From positions 1 through 44,945 of IMG/VR virus record IMGVR_UViG_3300025133_000214: a stretch of DNA of 44,945 nt. One strand, written 5' to 3'. Below the pieces are notes generated by a model. The model was not told the origin of the DNA. It saw only the letters and a list, made by a program, of their open reading frames with translations, and searched no databases. The position numbers were made by a program, and so were the translations under genes. Position 1 is the first letter of the stretch; each line of letters opens with the position of its first letter. Below, in pieces: positions 24,681-33,316 of this stretch. Source of the stretch: a virus.

Positions 24681-25312
24681 CAGTGAAGCTCCGCAAACGA
24701 CACGTTCAGCTTCCTGAACTTAACGCGGTCGCTCGTGATCAGTGCGACTTCAACCTTGTGCACGCCCTTGATCAGGTTCACGGCTGCGAATCCGCTCAGT
24801 CTCTTTGGGTCGCCGGCTGGACTGATAGTGAACCCAGAGTCGCCTCCGGCGTAGTCCGTCGCCTGGTCGTGGCGCCTCCCGTCGATATGGATCGTCGCAT
24901 ATGTTCCGCGAGCCCCATGGCCCTGAAGCTTATCCGCTGCCACGAACTCGTATGACACCAGGAAGCGTCCCGTTGCGTTCACGTCCAAAGTCAGGATTGA
25001 CCGGCGAAGGCCAATCGTGCACTTCTCGAAAACGTTGAGTGACGTAGGCCCACCAAAGACCCCTCGCCCGCCGTGCTCCGGCATGTGGACGGTCCACTCG
25101 GAGAACCAGTCTTCGCGGTACGCCTGAAGCTGAGACATGCCGGCGATCTCGACCCAGTACCCTTCCTCGAAATGGCTCCTGTCGAGGGACCCGTCCTGGA
25201 TCGCGATGTCGTCGATCTTCACGAGTCGCCGTGTCATCCAGCGAAGCTGGTCGAAGAACCACTTCCAACTCGGAACCGACTGCTGCACTGCCCTCTTGTA
25301 GATTGAGTACAT
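24680..25312 (-). CDS. hypothetical tail-associated protein, 210 aa
   Basis: Not recognised. The N-terminal 35 residues are helical and Trp-rich (SWKWFFDQLRWMTRR); the rest reads as a beta-sandwich with Gly turns (ATGRFLVSYEF; VHKVEVALI). This could be a carbohydrate-binding or assembly domain attached to the tail. Confidence 0.5.
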   Translation of the reverse strand: MYSIYKRAVQQSVPSWKWFFDQLRWMTRRLVKIDDIAIQDGSLDRSHFEEGYWVEIAGMSQLQAYREDWFSEWTVHMPEHGGRGVFGGPTSLNVFEKCTIGLRRSILTLDVNATGRFLVSYEFVAADKLQGHGARGTYATIHIDGRRHDQATDYAGGDSGFTISPAGDPKRLSGFAAVNLIKGVHKVEVALITSDRVKFRKLNVSFAELH

Positions 25313-27288
25313 TAGGTCGGGTCCTTGTACTCGACCTCAAGGGCAACGCCCCCGAGCATGATGTCGCCGGTCCACTTGATGCGCAGGCTCAGGCGCTCCC
25401 AGGAGTCGCCTCCGATCGCCTTCTTGACCCACCTCCACTTGAAGCGGGGGCCGGACCATTTCGCCTTGTTGTCCCAGGTGAAGTCAGCGTCGTTCCACTT
25501 CGTCTCGTCAGCGTCCGCGGCCTCGATCAGACCGTCGAAGAAGGCATCGCTCGCGTAGTCCTCGTCAGCGTACCCTTCGATCGTGTAGTTCCAGTCGCCC
25601 ATCGAAGCGTAGTACAGCCCGAGTCGACCGAAGTCTTTCCGGAACCAATCCAGCGCGTCGTCGACTCCGAGCGAGCCCGGGATGATGAACTCGATCTCGC
25701 CGCTGCCGGACTCATCCTTGTTGAATGCCTTGAGGTTCCCGAGCGCTCCGAGGAAGACGTCGTTATCCTCAACCAGCACGCAGAAAGCGTTCGTCTCATC
25801 GAGACGAAACCATGCGTTGAACGAGAAGTGATAGCAGAGGATCTGCTGCCCTCTGCCACGGGTCTGCGTCGCTGTGAAGTACATTCCGTCTGGAGAGATC
25901 CAGGCGAACGCTCCGTCATCCTCTTCGACTTCTTCAGAAAGGTAGCCGAGGGTGTTGTTCATCGACTTGAAGGTGAAGCCGTCGAAGACCCCGAAGCCTG
26001 AGTTGAAGAACCCGAGTACATTGTCCTTGTAGGCAATGAGGGTGTTCCCGTACCTCGACCCCTTCGTGGCCTCCGTCCGCGCGTTCGCAAAGGTCCCGTT
26101 GTCCAAGAGTTGCAGCGTCTCGATCGACGACCTCGTGACGACAACAAGCGACTTGCTCAGTGGCACGAGCGCGGTGACGACGTCGGATGCTCGGTACGAG
26201 TTCAGGATCGGCCAGTCCTCGGGGAACCCCGCCTTGCTGTACCTGACGCTGTTCGGGTCCTCCGGGTCGCCGGAGATCATGATGTGGCTCTTGAAGACGC
26301 ACCCGATCTTCCCAGACGGTCCAGGGTACCCACTCAGAGCATCGTAGACCTCGGAGAGCGCTCCATCGGCCTTCGTATCGGTGATCCTGGAGATTGGCAA
26401 CGGCAGAGCGTACGCAAGCTGAAACACTCCAGCTTGATCCGCCTCATGCTCGTTGATCGTTCGCCAGACCACCACGCCGGCGATGTCTTCCTGGCTGAAG
26501 TCGGGTGCCCATTCAACGATCGGCCAGATGAAGTTGTGCGGAGACCACTCGTCCTCTTCGCTCGTCCAGTCTGTCCTGTCGAGTTCGATGTCTCCGGAAC
26601 GCTGCACGATGAACGTAGTCGGCGAACTCATTCGACCGATCTGGCCGGACGTGTTGTAAAACGAAAGCGCCCACTCGTACTTGCGATCGAGCTGGTCGTC
26701 CTTCAGTGGGTTCCGGTCCTGCGTGGGGCTCGGCGGGACATACTTCGGGAACTCTTCGTCGAGAGGATCGAGGTTGTCCATCCCCCACGTGTTCGGGCGC
26801 CTGAAGTAGTCTGCCCACATGCCGTGAGCCCCGAGCGCAACGCGCACCTCTGGTGCCCGCGGGGTCTCGCGAACGCCGAGGAACGTGACGCCTTCGATCC
26901 CGTCCCACTTGTAGGGAGGCTCGTCAATCGACAAGAAGAGCATGAACCCGGCGTAGTTCAGCAGCTTCACCTCGCCGCTGAACTGCTTCAGAAGCACCGG
27001 CGTGTCGCCGCGAAGGTCCCACGCCTGCCAGTCGTCAGTAACGAAGACGCGCTTCTTGATCCCGAGCCTGTTCACGAACGCCGCCGATTGGACAACCTTC
27101 AGGCCGACCCACTCGGCTGGGGTCGCGAAGAGAACATTTTGCCCGCCGCGGTACCCGTACAGGTAGCCTCGGTTGTCCGGGAGCACGTTCACCGTGTGTG
27201 GCCCCAGGTGTCCCAGGGAGGGGAAGCGGCGACCATCTTCGCCGCGAACCGGCGAGAGGATCGTAACCCTCCGGGTGCCACTGCTCAT
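25312..27288 (-). CDS. beta-propeller-like tail protein (nozzle/stopper), 658 aa
   Basis: Repeated blade-like strands with the signature GKIGCVFKSHIMISGDPEDPNSVRYSKAGFPEDW-type block (about residues 330-365) followed by VTALVPLSKSLVVVTRSSIETL; this pattern is common in podovirus tail tubular B or P22 gp10-like proteins that close the tail knob. Length is in the usual range. It overlaps the adaptor-position gene by ATGA. Confidence 0.65.
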   Translation of the reverse strand: MSSGTRRVTILSPVRGEDGRRFPSLGHLGPHTVNVLPDNRGYLYGYRGGQNVLFATPAEWVGLKVVQSAAFVNRLGIKKRVFVTDDWQAWDLRGDTPVLLKQFSGEVKLLNYAGFMLFLSIDEPPYKWDGIEGVTFLGVRETPRAPEVRVALGAHGMWADYFRRPNTWGMDNLDPLDEEFPKYVPPSPTQDRNPLKDDQLDRKYEWALSFYNTSGQIGRMSSPTTFIVQRSGDIELDRTDWTSEEDEWSPHNFIWPIVEWAPDFSQEDIAGVVVWRTINEHEADQAGVFQLAYALPLPISRITDTKADGALSEVYDALSGYPGPSGKIGCVFKSHIMISGDPEDPNSVRYSKAGFPEDWPILNSYRASDVVTALVPLSKSLVVVTRSSIETLQLLDNGTFANARTEATKGSRYGNTLIAYKDNVLGFFNSGFGVFDGFTFKSMNNTLGYLSEEVEEDDGAFAWISPDGMYFTATQTRGRGQQILCYHFSFNAWFRLDETNAFCVLVEDNDVFLGALGNLKAFNKDESGSGEIEFIIPGSLGVDDALDWFRKDFGRLGLYYASMGDWNYTIEGYADEDYASDAFFDGLIEAADADETKWNDADFTWDNKAKWSGPRFKWRWVKKAIGGDSWERLSLRIKWTGDIMLGGVALEVEYKDPT

Positions 27289-28469
27289 CGGCGGGATACC
27301 CTCCGGTTCAGCGCGGCCACTGCCGACCTCGCCGCGATCAGGTGCTTCCCATCTCCGGTCTCGCCGTGCTTCGCGAGGCTTCGCATGACCTCGTAGAACC
27401 TGCCGTCGAAGTCGACTTCATCGTAGTACGAGTGAACCTGCTTGACCCCTGGCCAGCCGGTCACGGCAACGTTTTTGCGCTCCGTCGGAGAGCCTGCGTA
27501 GCTCAGCCCGACCGTCCCCGTCGTAGACTCGAACTTCGGAAGCCGCAGGATAGCAGCCTGATCAAGCTCGAAGTCTTTCGAGAGGTAGTCGGACCATGCG
27601 TTGCGACCGGCGACAACCCGGAGGCCGGTCTTCGAGTGCGTTCCGTGCACGCCGTCGATCGCCTCAATCGGTCCCTCGATGATGAAGACGGTGTCGGTGA
27701 ACTCGTTCACGCCAACGGTGATCCTGCCCTTGTCGCCTGCGACGATTCCCGGGTAGTTCAGGATTGCGGAGGCCGGCGAAAGCTCGCTGATGAATGGCCC
27801 GATTCGGTTCGCGGTGTACGCCCGGTAGTTCCCGATCGTTGCCGGGTTTCCGCCGGCCGCCCCGACCTTCGTGAGCGTCGGCTCGATCGCCGGCGCCGGT
27901 ATGTACGGGCACGTGATGTACGAAAAGGTGTCGGATGATTCGATTCCCGCCCCGGAGAACCTTGACCCTGCGCTCGGGTGGAGCCGTCTCGGGCCCCGGG
28001 CGATCGTATCAAGCGACGCCTTCGTGTGCGTCGGGTTCGACCGGACCTTGCCGAGCGGGCGTCCGGTCCTGGTCTTCGGGGCGTAGCGCCGCCGGCGGAG
28101 AGTCAGTACGGACGCTGTGATGTCTGCTTCGAGGGGGCGGTTCAAGTGGAAGTACCACGAACCGCCCCTGTCTTCGATGCCGTAGATCGCGATCGTCGCG
28201 TCGCCGTTTTCAAACTCGGCGTCGAGATACCGATCGAAGAACGTGTTCGGGGCCGCACTGAGCGAAAGCTCAAGGTCCCCGGCGACTCCCGTAGCGGTCA
28301 CCGTAGTGACAAGCTCTGGGTCGATCTGGTAGAAGAAGGCGGAGTGCTGGTGCGTCCATGCCGAACTCGACAGGCGCTCCAGGATCCCCTGGATGAACTG
28401 GAGGTCGTTCGCATACGCCGGACCGACGCCAGAGTTCCGAAGGAACGTGATGATGTCCGAAACGCGCAC
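27285..28469 (-). CDS. probable head-tail adaptor or tail protein, 394 aa
   Basis: Starts at a GTG (MRVSDIITFLRNSG) with AGGAG upstream. The N-terminal helices look like the adaptor-type start of tail tubular A proteins; the later half is beta-rich (IVAGDKGRITVGVNEF). Position directly before the propeller-like protein supports a connector or tail-completion role. No diagnostic motif. Confidence 0.5.
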   Translation of the reverse strand: MRVSDIITFLRNSGVGPAYANDLQFIQGILERLSSSAWTHQHSAFFYQIDPELVTTVTATGVAGDLELSLSAAPNTFFDRYLDAEFENGDATIAIYGIEDRGGSWYFHLNRPLEADITASVLTLRRRRYAPKTRTGRPLGKVRSNPTHTKASLDTIARGPRRLHPSAGSRFSGAGIESSDTFSYITCPYIPAPAIEPTLTKVGAAGGNPATIGNYRAYTANRIGPFISELSPASAILNYPGIVAGDKGRITVGVNEFTDTVFIIEGPIEAIDGVHGTHSKTGLRVVAGRNAWSDYLSKDFELDQAAILRLPKFESTTGTVGLSYAGSPTERKNVAVTGWPGVKQVHSYYDEVDFDGRFYEVMRSLAKHGETGDGKHLIAARSAVAALNRRVSRR

Positions 28470-28487
28470 GGGGATCTCCTACCCGCA

Positions 28488-28521
28488 GAGGTGGGTGGTC
28501 CAATGCCGAACCACCCACCTC
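28488..28521 (-). terminator. 12-bp perfect hairpin in the virion operon
   Basis: GAGGTGGGTGGT (28488-28499) and ACCACCCACCTC (28510-28521) pair fully, with a 10-nt loop. It lies between the stop at 28534 and the start at 28469, with no T-tract on the minus strand. It may partly terminate or stabilise the upstream capsid mRNA. Confidence 0.5.
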
Positions 28522-28533
28522 GTTGCTGGTCGC

Positions 28534-29223
28534 CTAGAACTGGTTGAGAGCGAACCCGATCTCGTCCAGTTCGAGCCGGCACTGCCCGAACTGGTCAACA
28601 GCGCCGGGGTCGGCGGTGCACCAGCCCACGGCACGGTCGGTCCCCGCGGCGATCACCGCCGTGTGGTCCTCCAGCTGACCTTCCTGCGCCACCCCGCCGA
28701 GTCCGAGCGGAAGCCCGATCGCGCAGGCCGCGGCGCCGTAGTACTCGTACGGTCCGCCGACGACGACCCAGTACCAGTCGCCGTTCTGCAGGTCGGTGAG
28801 CGGCGTCGGGGTCGGCGCACCGCGGTTGGGACGAGAAGCCTTCTCGTCGTAGTAGTTCGCGAAGAGCCCGCCCTTGACCAGGATCGCCTGCGTGGCGGCC
28901 ACGGACATCGTGCCGTCAGAGACCACGAAGCGGCCCTCGGTCAGGCCGCTCTGGACGCCGCGCACGGCGTTGTCCAGGTTGGTCCAGGCGCCACCGTTGT
29001 GCTGCACCAGCTTGAGCGTGAGCGACTGGTAGATGTCGTTCCCGACATCGTGGTAGATCACCTCTCGGATCGCGCCAGGGCGCTCGTGGTCGTCGGCCCC
29101 CAGGTCGTTCTGGGGGACGAAGTTGTTGGTCACGCGGTCCGCGAAGCGGCTCACGTTGAGCGGGTGGAGCCGGAAGGGCTCGTTCGGGTCTCGCTCGCGG
29201 AAGAATTCGTGTGCGTGGATCAT
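28534..29223 (-). CDS. head accessory protein, possible decoration protein, 229 aa
   Basis: The start at 29223 was preferred over 29262 because AGGAGGT lies 8 nt upstream and it clears the capsid gene. The middle (MSVAATQAILVKGGLF) and WYWVVVGG strands resemble compact beta proteins. Location immediately after the major capsid gene and before the adaptor suggests a decoration or head-completion role. Confidence 0.5.
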   Translation of the reverse strand: MIHAHEFFRERDPNEPFRLHPLNVSRFADRVTNNFVPQNDLGADDHERPGAIREVIYHDVGNDIYQSLTLKLVQHNGGAWTNLDNAVRGVQSGLTEGRFVVSDGTMSVAATQAILVKGGLFANYYDEKASRPNRGAPTPTPLTDLQNGDWYWVVVGGPYEYYGAAACAIGLPLGLGGVAQEGQLEDHTAVIAAGTDRAVGWCTADPGAVDQFGQCRLELDEIGFALNQF

Positions 29224-29236
29224 GTCCAGAGACCTC

Positions 29237-30346
29237 CTACCAGGTGTCCACGGAGCCGCCACCGGTGCCGCCGAGGCGACCCTGGACTCCCAGGTTCGAG
29301 TACATCATGACCTGGCTCACGAGGGCGTGAGTCACGTCGGCGAACTGCGTGTCGGAGTACCGCTTCGGTCCGTCGATGGCGACGTCCACCTCGGGGTGGT
29401 GACCGATGTACATGCCCTGGATGTCGCCGGCTTCGAGCGACAGGTTCGGGTCCTCGGTGCCGGAGCCCGCGAGGTTGCCGAACTGGGTCCGCTGCGCCTC
29501 CGCCGTGATCGCGATCCCGCACTCCGCGGGAAAGTCGCTCTCTTCGACGATCGGACAGCCCAGGAGCTGGACCTGATGGGGCACACCGGCGTTCACCGAC
29601 GGGTCGATGCCGCCAGCGCCGCGGAAGGCGAACAGCTGGCTCATTGCGCGGAGCACGTTCAGGTGGATCGCGCTGTTGACGAGGAACACGTTCGGGAAGA
29701 GCGTGCCCTGCTTGCAGTCGGTCAGCAGCTGGAGCATCGTGAAGATGCCTCGGACCAGGTTGCCGCCCAGCGCGTCGCCGAACGCCTGACCGACGGTGTG
29801 CTGCCGGCTCTGGTTCTGCCAGTACGGCGTGGTCGCCTTCGGGATGCGGCCGACGACCGCGGTCTGAGCCGCCGGCGCGGCGTCCTCGATCGCGTTCAGG
29901 ATGCCGAGCGGCTCCTTGCCGCCGGTGCCGTTCAGCGTGTAGAAGGCCAGCCGGTTGCGCAGCGTGATCATCATCTGGCGGAAGCGACGCTCCTCCAGGC
30001 TCATGATCGCGGACTGCCCGCGGTTCTGCCACTTCTTCGTCCACTCGACCGTGAAGGGGATCGCGCCCCAGGCCCAGGTGAACTCAGCCGCGGTGTCGCC
30101 GGGCTGGAAGTCCTTGCCGACCTTGTCGAGGTCGGTGAACCACGTCAGGTCCCCGGTCTCCTGAACGAAGAGGGGCTGGACGATGGTGTGGCCGCCGTCG
30201 ACGGGCTGGACGAAGCCCTTCCGACCGAACCACGAGTTGGTGACGTTGGCGTTGGAAACGAGGTCGACGATCGACCCCATGCGCGACAGCATGGTCGCGA
30301 GCAGAGCCTCGTCCGTACGAGGGTCTCCGCTGAAAAAGACGGGCAT
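29237..30346 (-). CDS. major capsid protein
   Basis: 369 residues. Preceded by scaffold-like and portal genes in canonical order, with AGGAGG upstream of the ATG. The N-terminal region (MGSIVDLVSNANVTNSWFGRKGF) is followed by strand-rich A/P-domain-like segments, and LRNRLAFYTLNGTGGKEPLGILNAI is typical of HK97-fold capsids (the GILN/GLLN motif). The C-terminus is Gly-rich. Confidence 0.75.
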   Translation of the reverse strand: MPVFFSGDPRTDEALLATMLSRMGSIVDLVSNANVTNSWFGRKGFVQPVDGGHTIVQPLFVQETGDLTWFTDLDKVGKDFQPGDTAAEFTWAWGAIPFTVEWTKKWQNRGQSAIMSLEERRFRQMMITLRNRLAFYTLNGTGGKEPLGILNAIEDAAPAAQTAVVGRIPKATTPYWQNQSRQHTVGQAFGDALGGNLVRGIFTMLQLLTDCKQGTLFPNVFLVNSAIHLNVLRAMSQLFAFRGAGGIDPSVNAGVPHQVQLLGCPIVEESDFPAECGIAITAEAQRTQFGNLAGSGTEDPNLSLEAGDIQGMYIGHHPEVDVAIDGPKRYSDTQFADVTHALVSQVMMYSNLGVQGRLGGTGGGSVDTW

Positions 30347-30359
30347 TTCAGCCTCCTGG

Positions 30360-30881
30360 TCAGAGCTTGTTGCTTGCCGAGTAGTTGTTCAGTTCAGCCT
30401 TGACGAAGTCAGCGTTTTCGGGCTGCTCTCGCCACTTGCGCGCGTTCTTGAAGGACATCTTCCTCAGCGACGTCTGCTGCTCCATGACCCGTTCCCTCGT
30501 CCACTCGTGCTCCTGACCCGTCGGGCTCGGCGGCGTCGGTGCGCCAGAGCCTGCGGGGTCCACGGGCGGCTTCTTCAGCGAGTCGGCGCCGTGGTTCGAC
30601 GCCGGGAAGTAGAGCGATGACGCCTCGTCGATCGAGAGTCCGCCTTGCGTAACCGCCTTGCGGAACTGCTCCGACTTCGCCTCATAGAGGTCGTTGCCCA
30701 CACGGGACTTGACCGAACTGAGGTGGCTGTCGATGGCGCGCTTGTTGAGGGCGCTCTGGACGCGGTCGTTGAACTTCCTGTCTTCCTCTGCCGGGTCAGG
30801 CTTCGGAGCCAGGGAGTTCCTGATCTCTTCAGGGAGGCTTTCGGGCTTCCCGTCCCACGTCTCGGTATCGAACAATGCCAT
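30360..30881 (-). CDS. scaffolding protein
   Basis: 173 residues, charged and helical at both ends with a Pro/Gly-rich middle (PAGSGAPTPPSPTGQ), the usual composition of phage scaffolds. Directly upstream of the major capsid gene. Confidence 0.65.
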   Translation of the reverse strand: MALFDTETWDGKPESLPEEIRNSLAPKPDPAEEDRKFNDRVQSALNKRAIDSHLSSVKSRVGNDLYEAKSEQFRKAVTQGGLSIDEASSLYFPASNHGADSLKKPPVDPAGSGAPTPPSPTGQEHEWTRERVMEQQTSLRKMSFKNARKWREQPENADFVKAELNNYSASNKL

Positions 30882-30893
30882 CGCTTGCTTCCT

Positions 30894-31436
30894 TTACGCT
30901 GAGAGAGATTTTTGGTCAGTCGACGTCACTTCGTCGATTCGGGACCCCTTTTTCTTGGCGACGTCCAGAGTCTTCTTGCGAAGGCTCTCCGAACTCTTCA
31001 TCTGGGAGAGCATCTTCATACCCTCTTCGACTTCAGCCTCGAACTTGCGGTCCTTCTCTGCCTTCTGGTCTCTCTTGAACGTGCCCCCTTGAACGAGGTG
31101 GTCTGAGTTGGTTTCCAGTTCCGTGAGTCCATTATTCTTCAGGACTTCCAGGAACTCTTTCCTTGATCCGACTTCGATGTGCTGCATCTTGATACTGCCG
31201 TCGCTGTTCCGCATGACCTCGCCGGTCTTCGGATCACGAACAGGGGGCAGGGTCCACGGGGCGATCTTCATGCCGCCCTCGTAATTCTTTGCCCAGGACC
31301 TCGCCGGCACGCTCTGAATGAGCGTCGCCGGCGATTCGCATTCTTCGCAAAGGACCGGAGCCCGCATCGCTACGTAGTTACGAATGCGCTCGGTCACGTG
31401 ACCTTCTTCGCATTTGTACTCGTAGCGGAATGGCAT
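30894..31436 (-). CDS. FmdB-like zinc-ribbon protein in the head module, 180 aa
   Basis: The N-terminus MPFRYEYKCEEGHV...VLCEECESPATLI matches the FmdB-type zinc ribbon (MPxYEYxC..CGH...CpxC), although its first pair is C-EEGH rather than CxxC. The C-terminal about 70 residues are Lys/Glu-rich helix. It lies between portal and scaffold, where a head-maturation protease or second scaffold often sits. No protease motif was found. Confidence 0.6.
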   Translation of the reverse strand: MPFRYEYKCEEGHVTERIRNYVAMRAPVLCEECESPATLIQSVPARSWAKNYEGGMKIAPWTLPPVRDPKTGEVMRNSDGSIKMQHIEVGSRKEFLEVLKNNGLTELETNSDHLVQGGTFKRDQKAEKDRKFEAEVEEGMKMLSQMKSSESLRKKTLDVAKKKGSRIDEVTSTDQKSLSA

Positions 31437-31441
31437 TCTGG

Positions 31442-33316
31442 TCAGCGTCCTCTGTTCGTCGCGCCAGCACTGGCGCTAACACTATCTTGCACGCCTGCGC
31501 CCGCGCTGTCAACCCCATCCCCGATCCGGGCCGAAGTGCCTGATTCTCCTCCGGTTCCGCCACCTAGGCTGCCCGGGGAGGGCACGCCCGGGCCCGCTTC
31601 CTCTGCATCCCCGCCCGAGAGGACCCGCGAAGGCCACCCGTTGAGCGCCGCGATCAGCTTCGAGACCTCCTTCGGGTCGAAGTGCTGCAAGAGTACCGGG
31701 TTCGCAAACAGCTCCTTCAGCTGCTGAACCATCATCAGTCTGCCCGCCAGCGGGTCGGTTGCCGCCCGATTGACGGCGCTCATCGTGTAGTTCGCGATGC
31801 CGGAGACGGAGTCTCGGTCCATCGTGAAGCTGATCCCGTTGGACGTCACGACGAACTGCGACGACCCGTACTGCATGATCAGCCATGTCGCGATCAGGGC
31901 GACGTCCATGTAGGCGTCGTAGAGCTTGCCCATGATCTCGCTCTGGCGCTTGTCCATGAACGAGGCTTCCTGCACGAAGGCGGTTGCGACCTTGTTCGAC
32001 TCGCCGGAGCCCTGCGACGTCGAGGTCGCCCCGGTGTTCCTGCTGAACGACTGGTCTGCCAACTGGTCCATCTGCACCAGCGACGTCGGGAACTGCCTCG
32101 TGTGCGAGACCGTCGGGTCGAATCGCGGGCCTCCGTACCTGATGATCCGCCGCGTGAAGTTCCCGGAGGCGATCTCCTCCGTGGTCTCGTCGTCGATCAC
32201 GACCGACTCGGGGATCCACATCGCGTCGGACGCCGACCACGCGGCGTGCTCCCGCACGGTCCTGCGCACCCAGGCACGGTCCTTCATGTCGTCCCACGCG
32301 AAGGAGATGTATGACGGCGTGAACCACATGAGCGGGTGCGTGTCGTCTGCGCGGATCACGGTCCAGCGGTTCGGGATCGCCAGCTTGTCCAGCGGCAGGA
32401 TCCACTTCCCGCTGACCATGTCGATCACCCCAAACAGGCCCGACTCTTCCGGCTTGCTCGGGTCCTGGCGCACGTAGACCTCAGCGAGGACGGCCAGCTT
32501 CTGGTTCGTCATGGGCCGGAAGCTGGTCAGCTTCACGTTCCCGAACTTGATCGCCTCGGTGCGCCCTCGCACTTCGACCGTGTCCAAGTGCTCCTTGTAG
32601 CCGTACTGCCGCTCGACCTGGGCCGGCGTCCTGAGCACGAGGTGGGCGATGTAGTACGCTTCCTCCAGGCTCCCGATGTACGGGTCGGTCACGACGTGAC
32701 GCGGATCCACGTACTCCGTCCGCGGCGTGCTCATGTTCGAGAGCGTCGGCATGTCGTTGATCTCGACGCTCTTCATCATCTCCGGGGTCAGCTGAGCGAC
32801 CTGAGCGATGTCGATCGCGGGCATCTGGTCGGGCGGAACCTCGTCGAGCCGGATCGGGCCGCCCTCGTCGGGGGAGCTTCCGTCTCTGGAGGGGTCGGCG
32901 CCCACGTCGGTGACGTCATCGAACGCCCGCTGCCACGCCACCGTGTTCGGCATCGCCGTCTTCAGGAACCCGCACGGCGAGTACACGCAGCAGCGATGAC
33001 CCTGCGAGACCTTCCTGGTCATCTTCATGCGCTTCGCCAGCTGCTCCAGGAACGCCTCCATCCCGAGCGAGTTGTCGAGTCCTGCGCGGTCTGCGTACTC
33101 GATGTCGAGCCACGGAGGCACGCCGAGGAATCCGATCTCCCGCACGAACCGGTCGATGCGGCGCGCGAACGGCGCGATCGCTCGCAGCTCCCCGTCGGTG
33201 ATCTTCTCCTGCGGGTTCAGCAACTTCTGCTGCCTGTCGATCAACGGGTGCACCTCGCTCACGAGGATGTTGAGATCGGACTTGATCACCTCCCACCAGT
33301 TCGTTCCATCGCTCAT
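31442..33316 (-). CDS. portal protein
   Basis: 624 residues, directly downstream of large terminase (ATGA overlap) and upstream of the head genes. Long helical segments near the N-terminus, a Cys-containing region (HRCCVYSPCGF) and a Gln/Asn/Ser-rich middle (QSFSRNTGATSTSQGSGESNKV) match the general portal layout. The C-terminal tail is Gly/Pro-rich and holds a GCGCCAG-CA-CTGGCGC palindrome (31461-31476). Confidence rests mainly on position and size. Confidence 0.65.
   Translation of the reverse strand: MSDGTNWWEVIKSDLNILVSEVHPLIDRQQKLLNPQEKITDGELRAIAPFARRIDRFVREIGFLGVPPWLDIEYADRAGLDNSLGMEAFLEQLAKRMKMTRKVSQGHRCCVYSPCGFLKTAMPNTVAWQRAFDDVTDVGADPSRDGSSPDEGGPIRLDEVPPDQMPAIDIAQVAQLTPEMMKSVEINDMPTLSNMSTPRTEYVDPRHVVTDPYIGSLEEAYYIAHLVLRTPAQVERQYGYKEHLDTVEVRGRTEAIKFGNVKLTSFRPMTNQKLAVLAEVYVRQDPSKPEESGLFGVIDMVSGKWILPLDKLAIPNRWTVIRADDTHPLMWFTPSYISFAWDDMKDRAWVRRTVREHAAWSASDAMWIPESVVIDDETTEEIASGNFTRRIIRYGGPRFDPTVSHTRQFPTSLVQMDQLADQSFSRNTGATSTSQGSGESNKVATAFVQEASFMDKRQSEIMGKLYDAYMDVALIATWLIMQYGSSQFVVTSNGISFTMDRDSVSGIANYTMSAVNRAATDPLAGRLMMVQQLKELFANPVLLQHFDPKEVSKLIAALNGWPSRVLSGGDAEEAGPGVPSPGSLGGGTGGESGTSARIGDGVDSAGAGVQDSVSASAGATNRGR

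Noticed and set aside
31484-31512. Leftward promoter inside the portal 3' end
   Set aside because: TTGACA is perfect but the only -10 at 17 bp is CAAGAT, and the region is GC-rich coding sequence.
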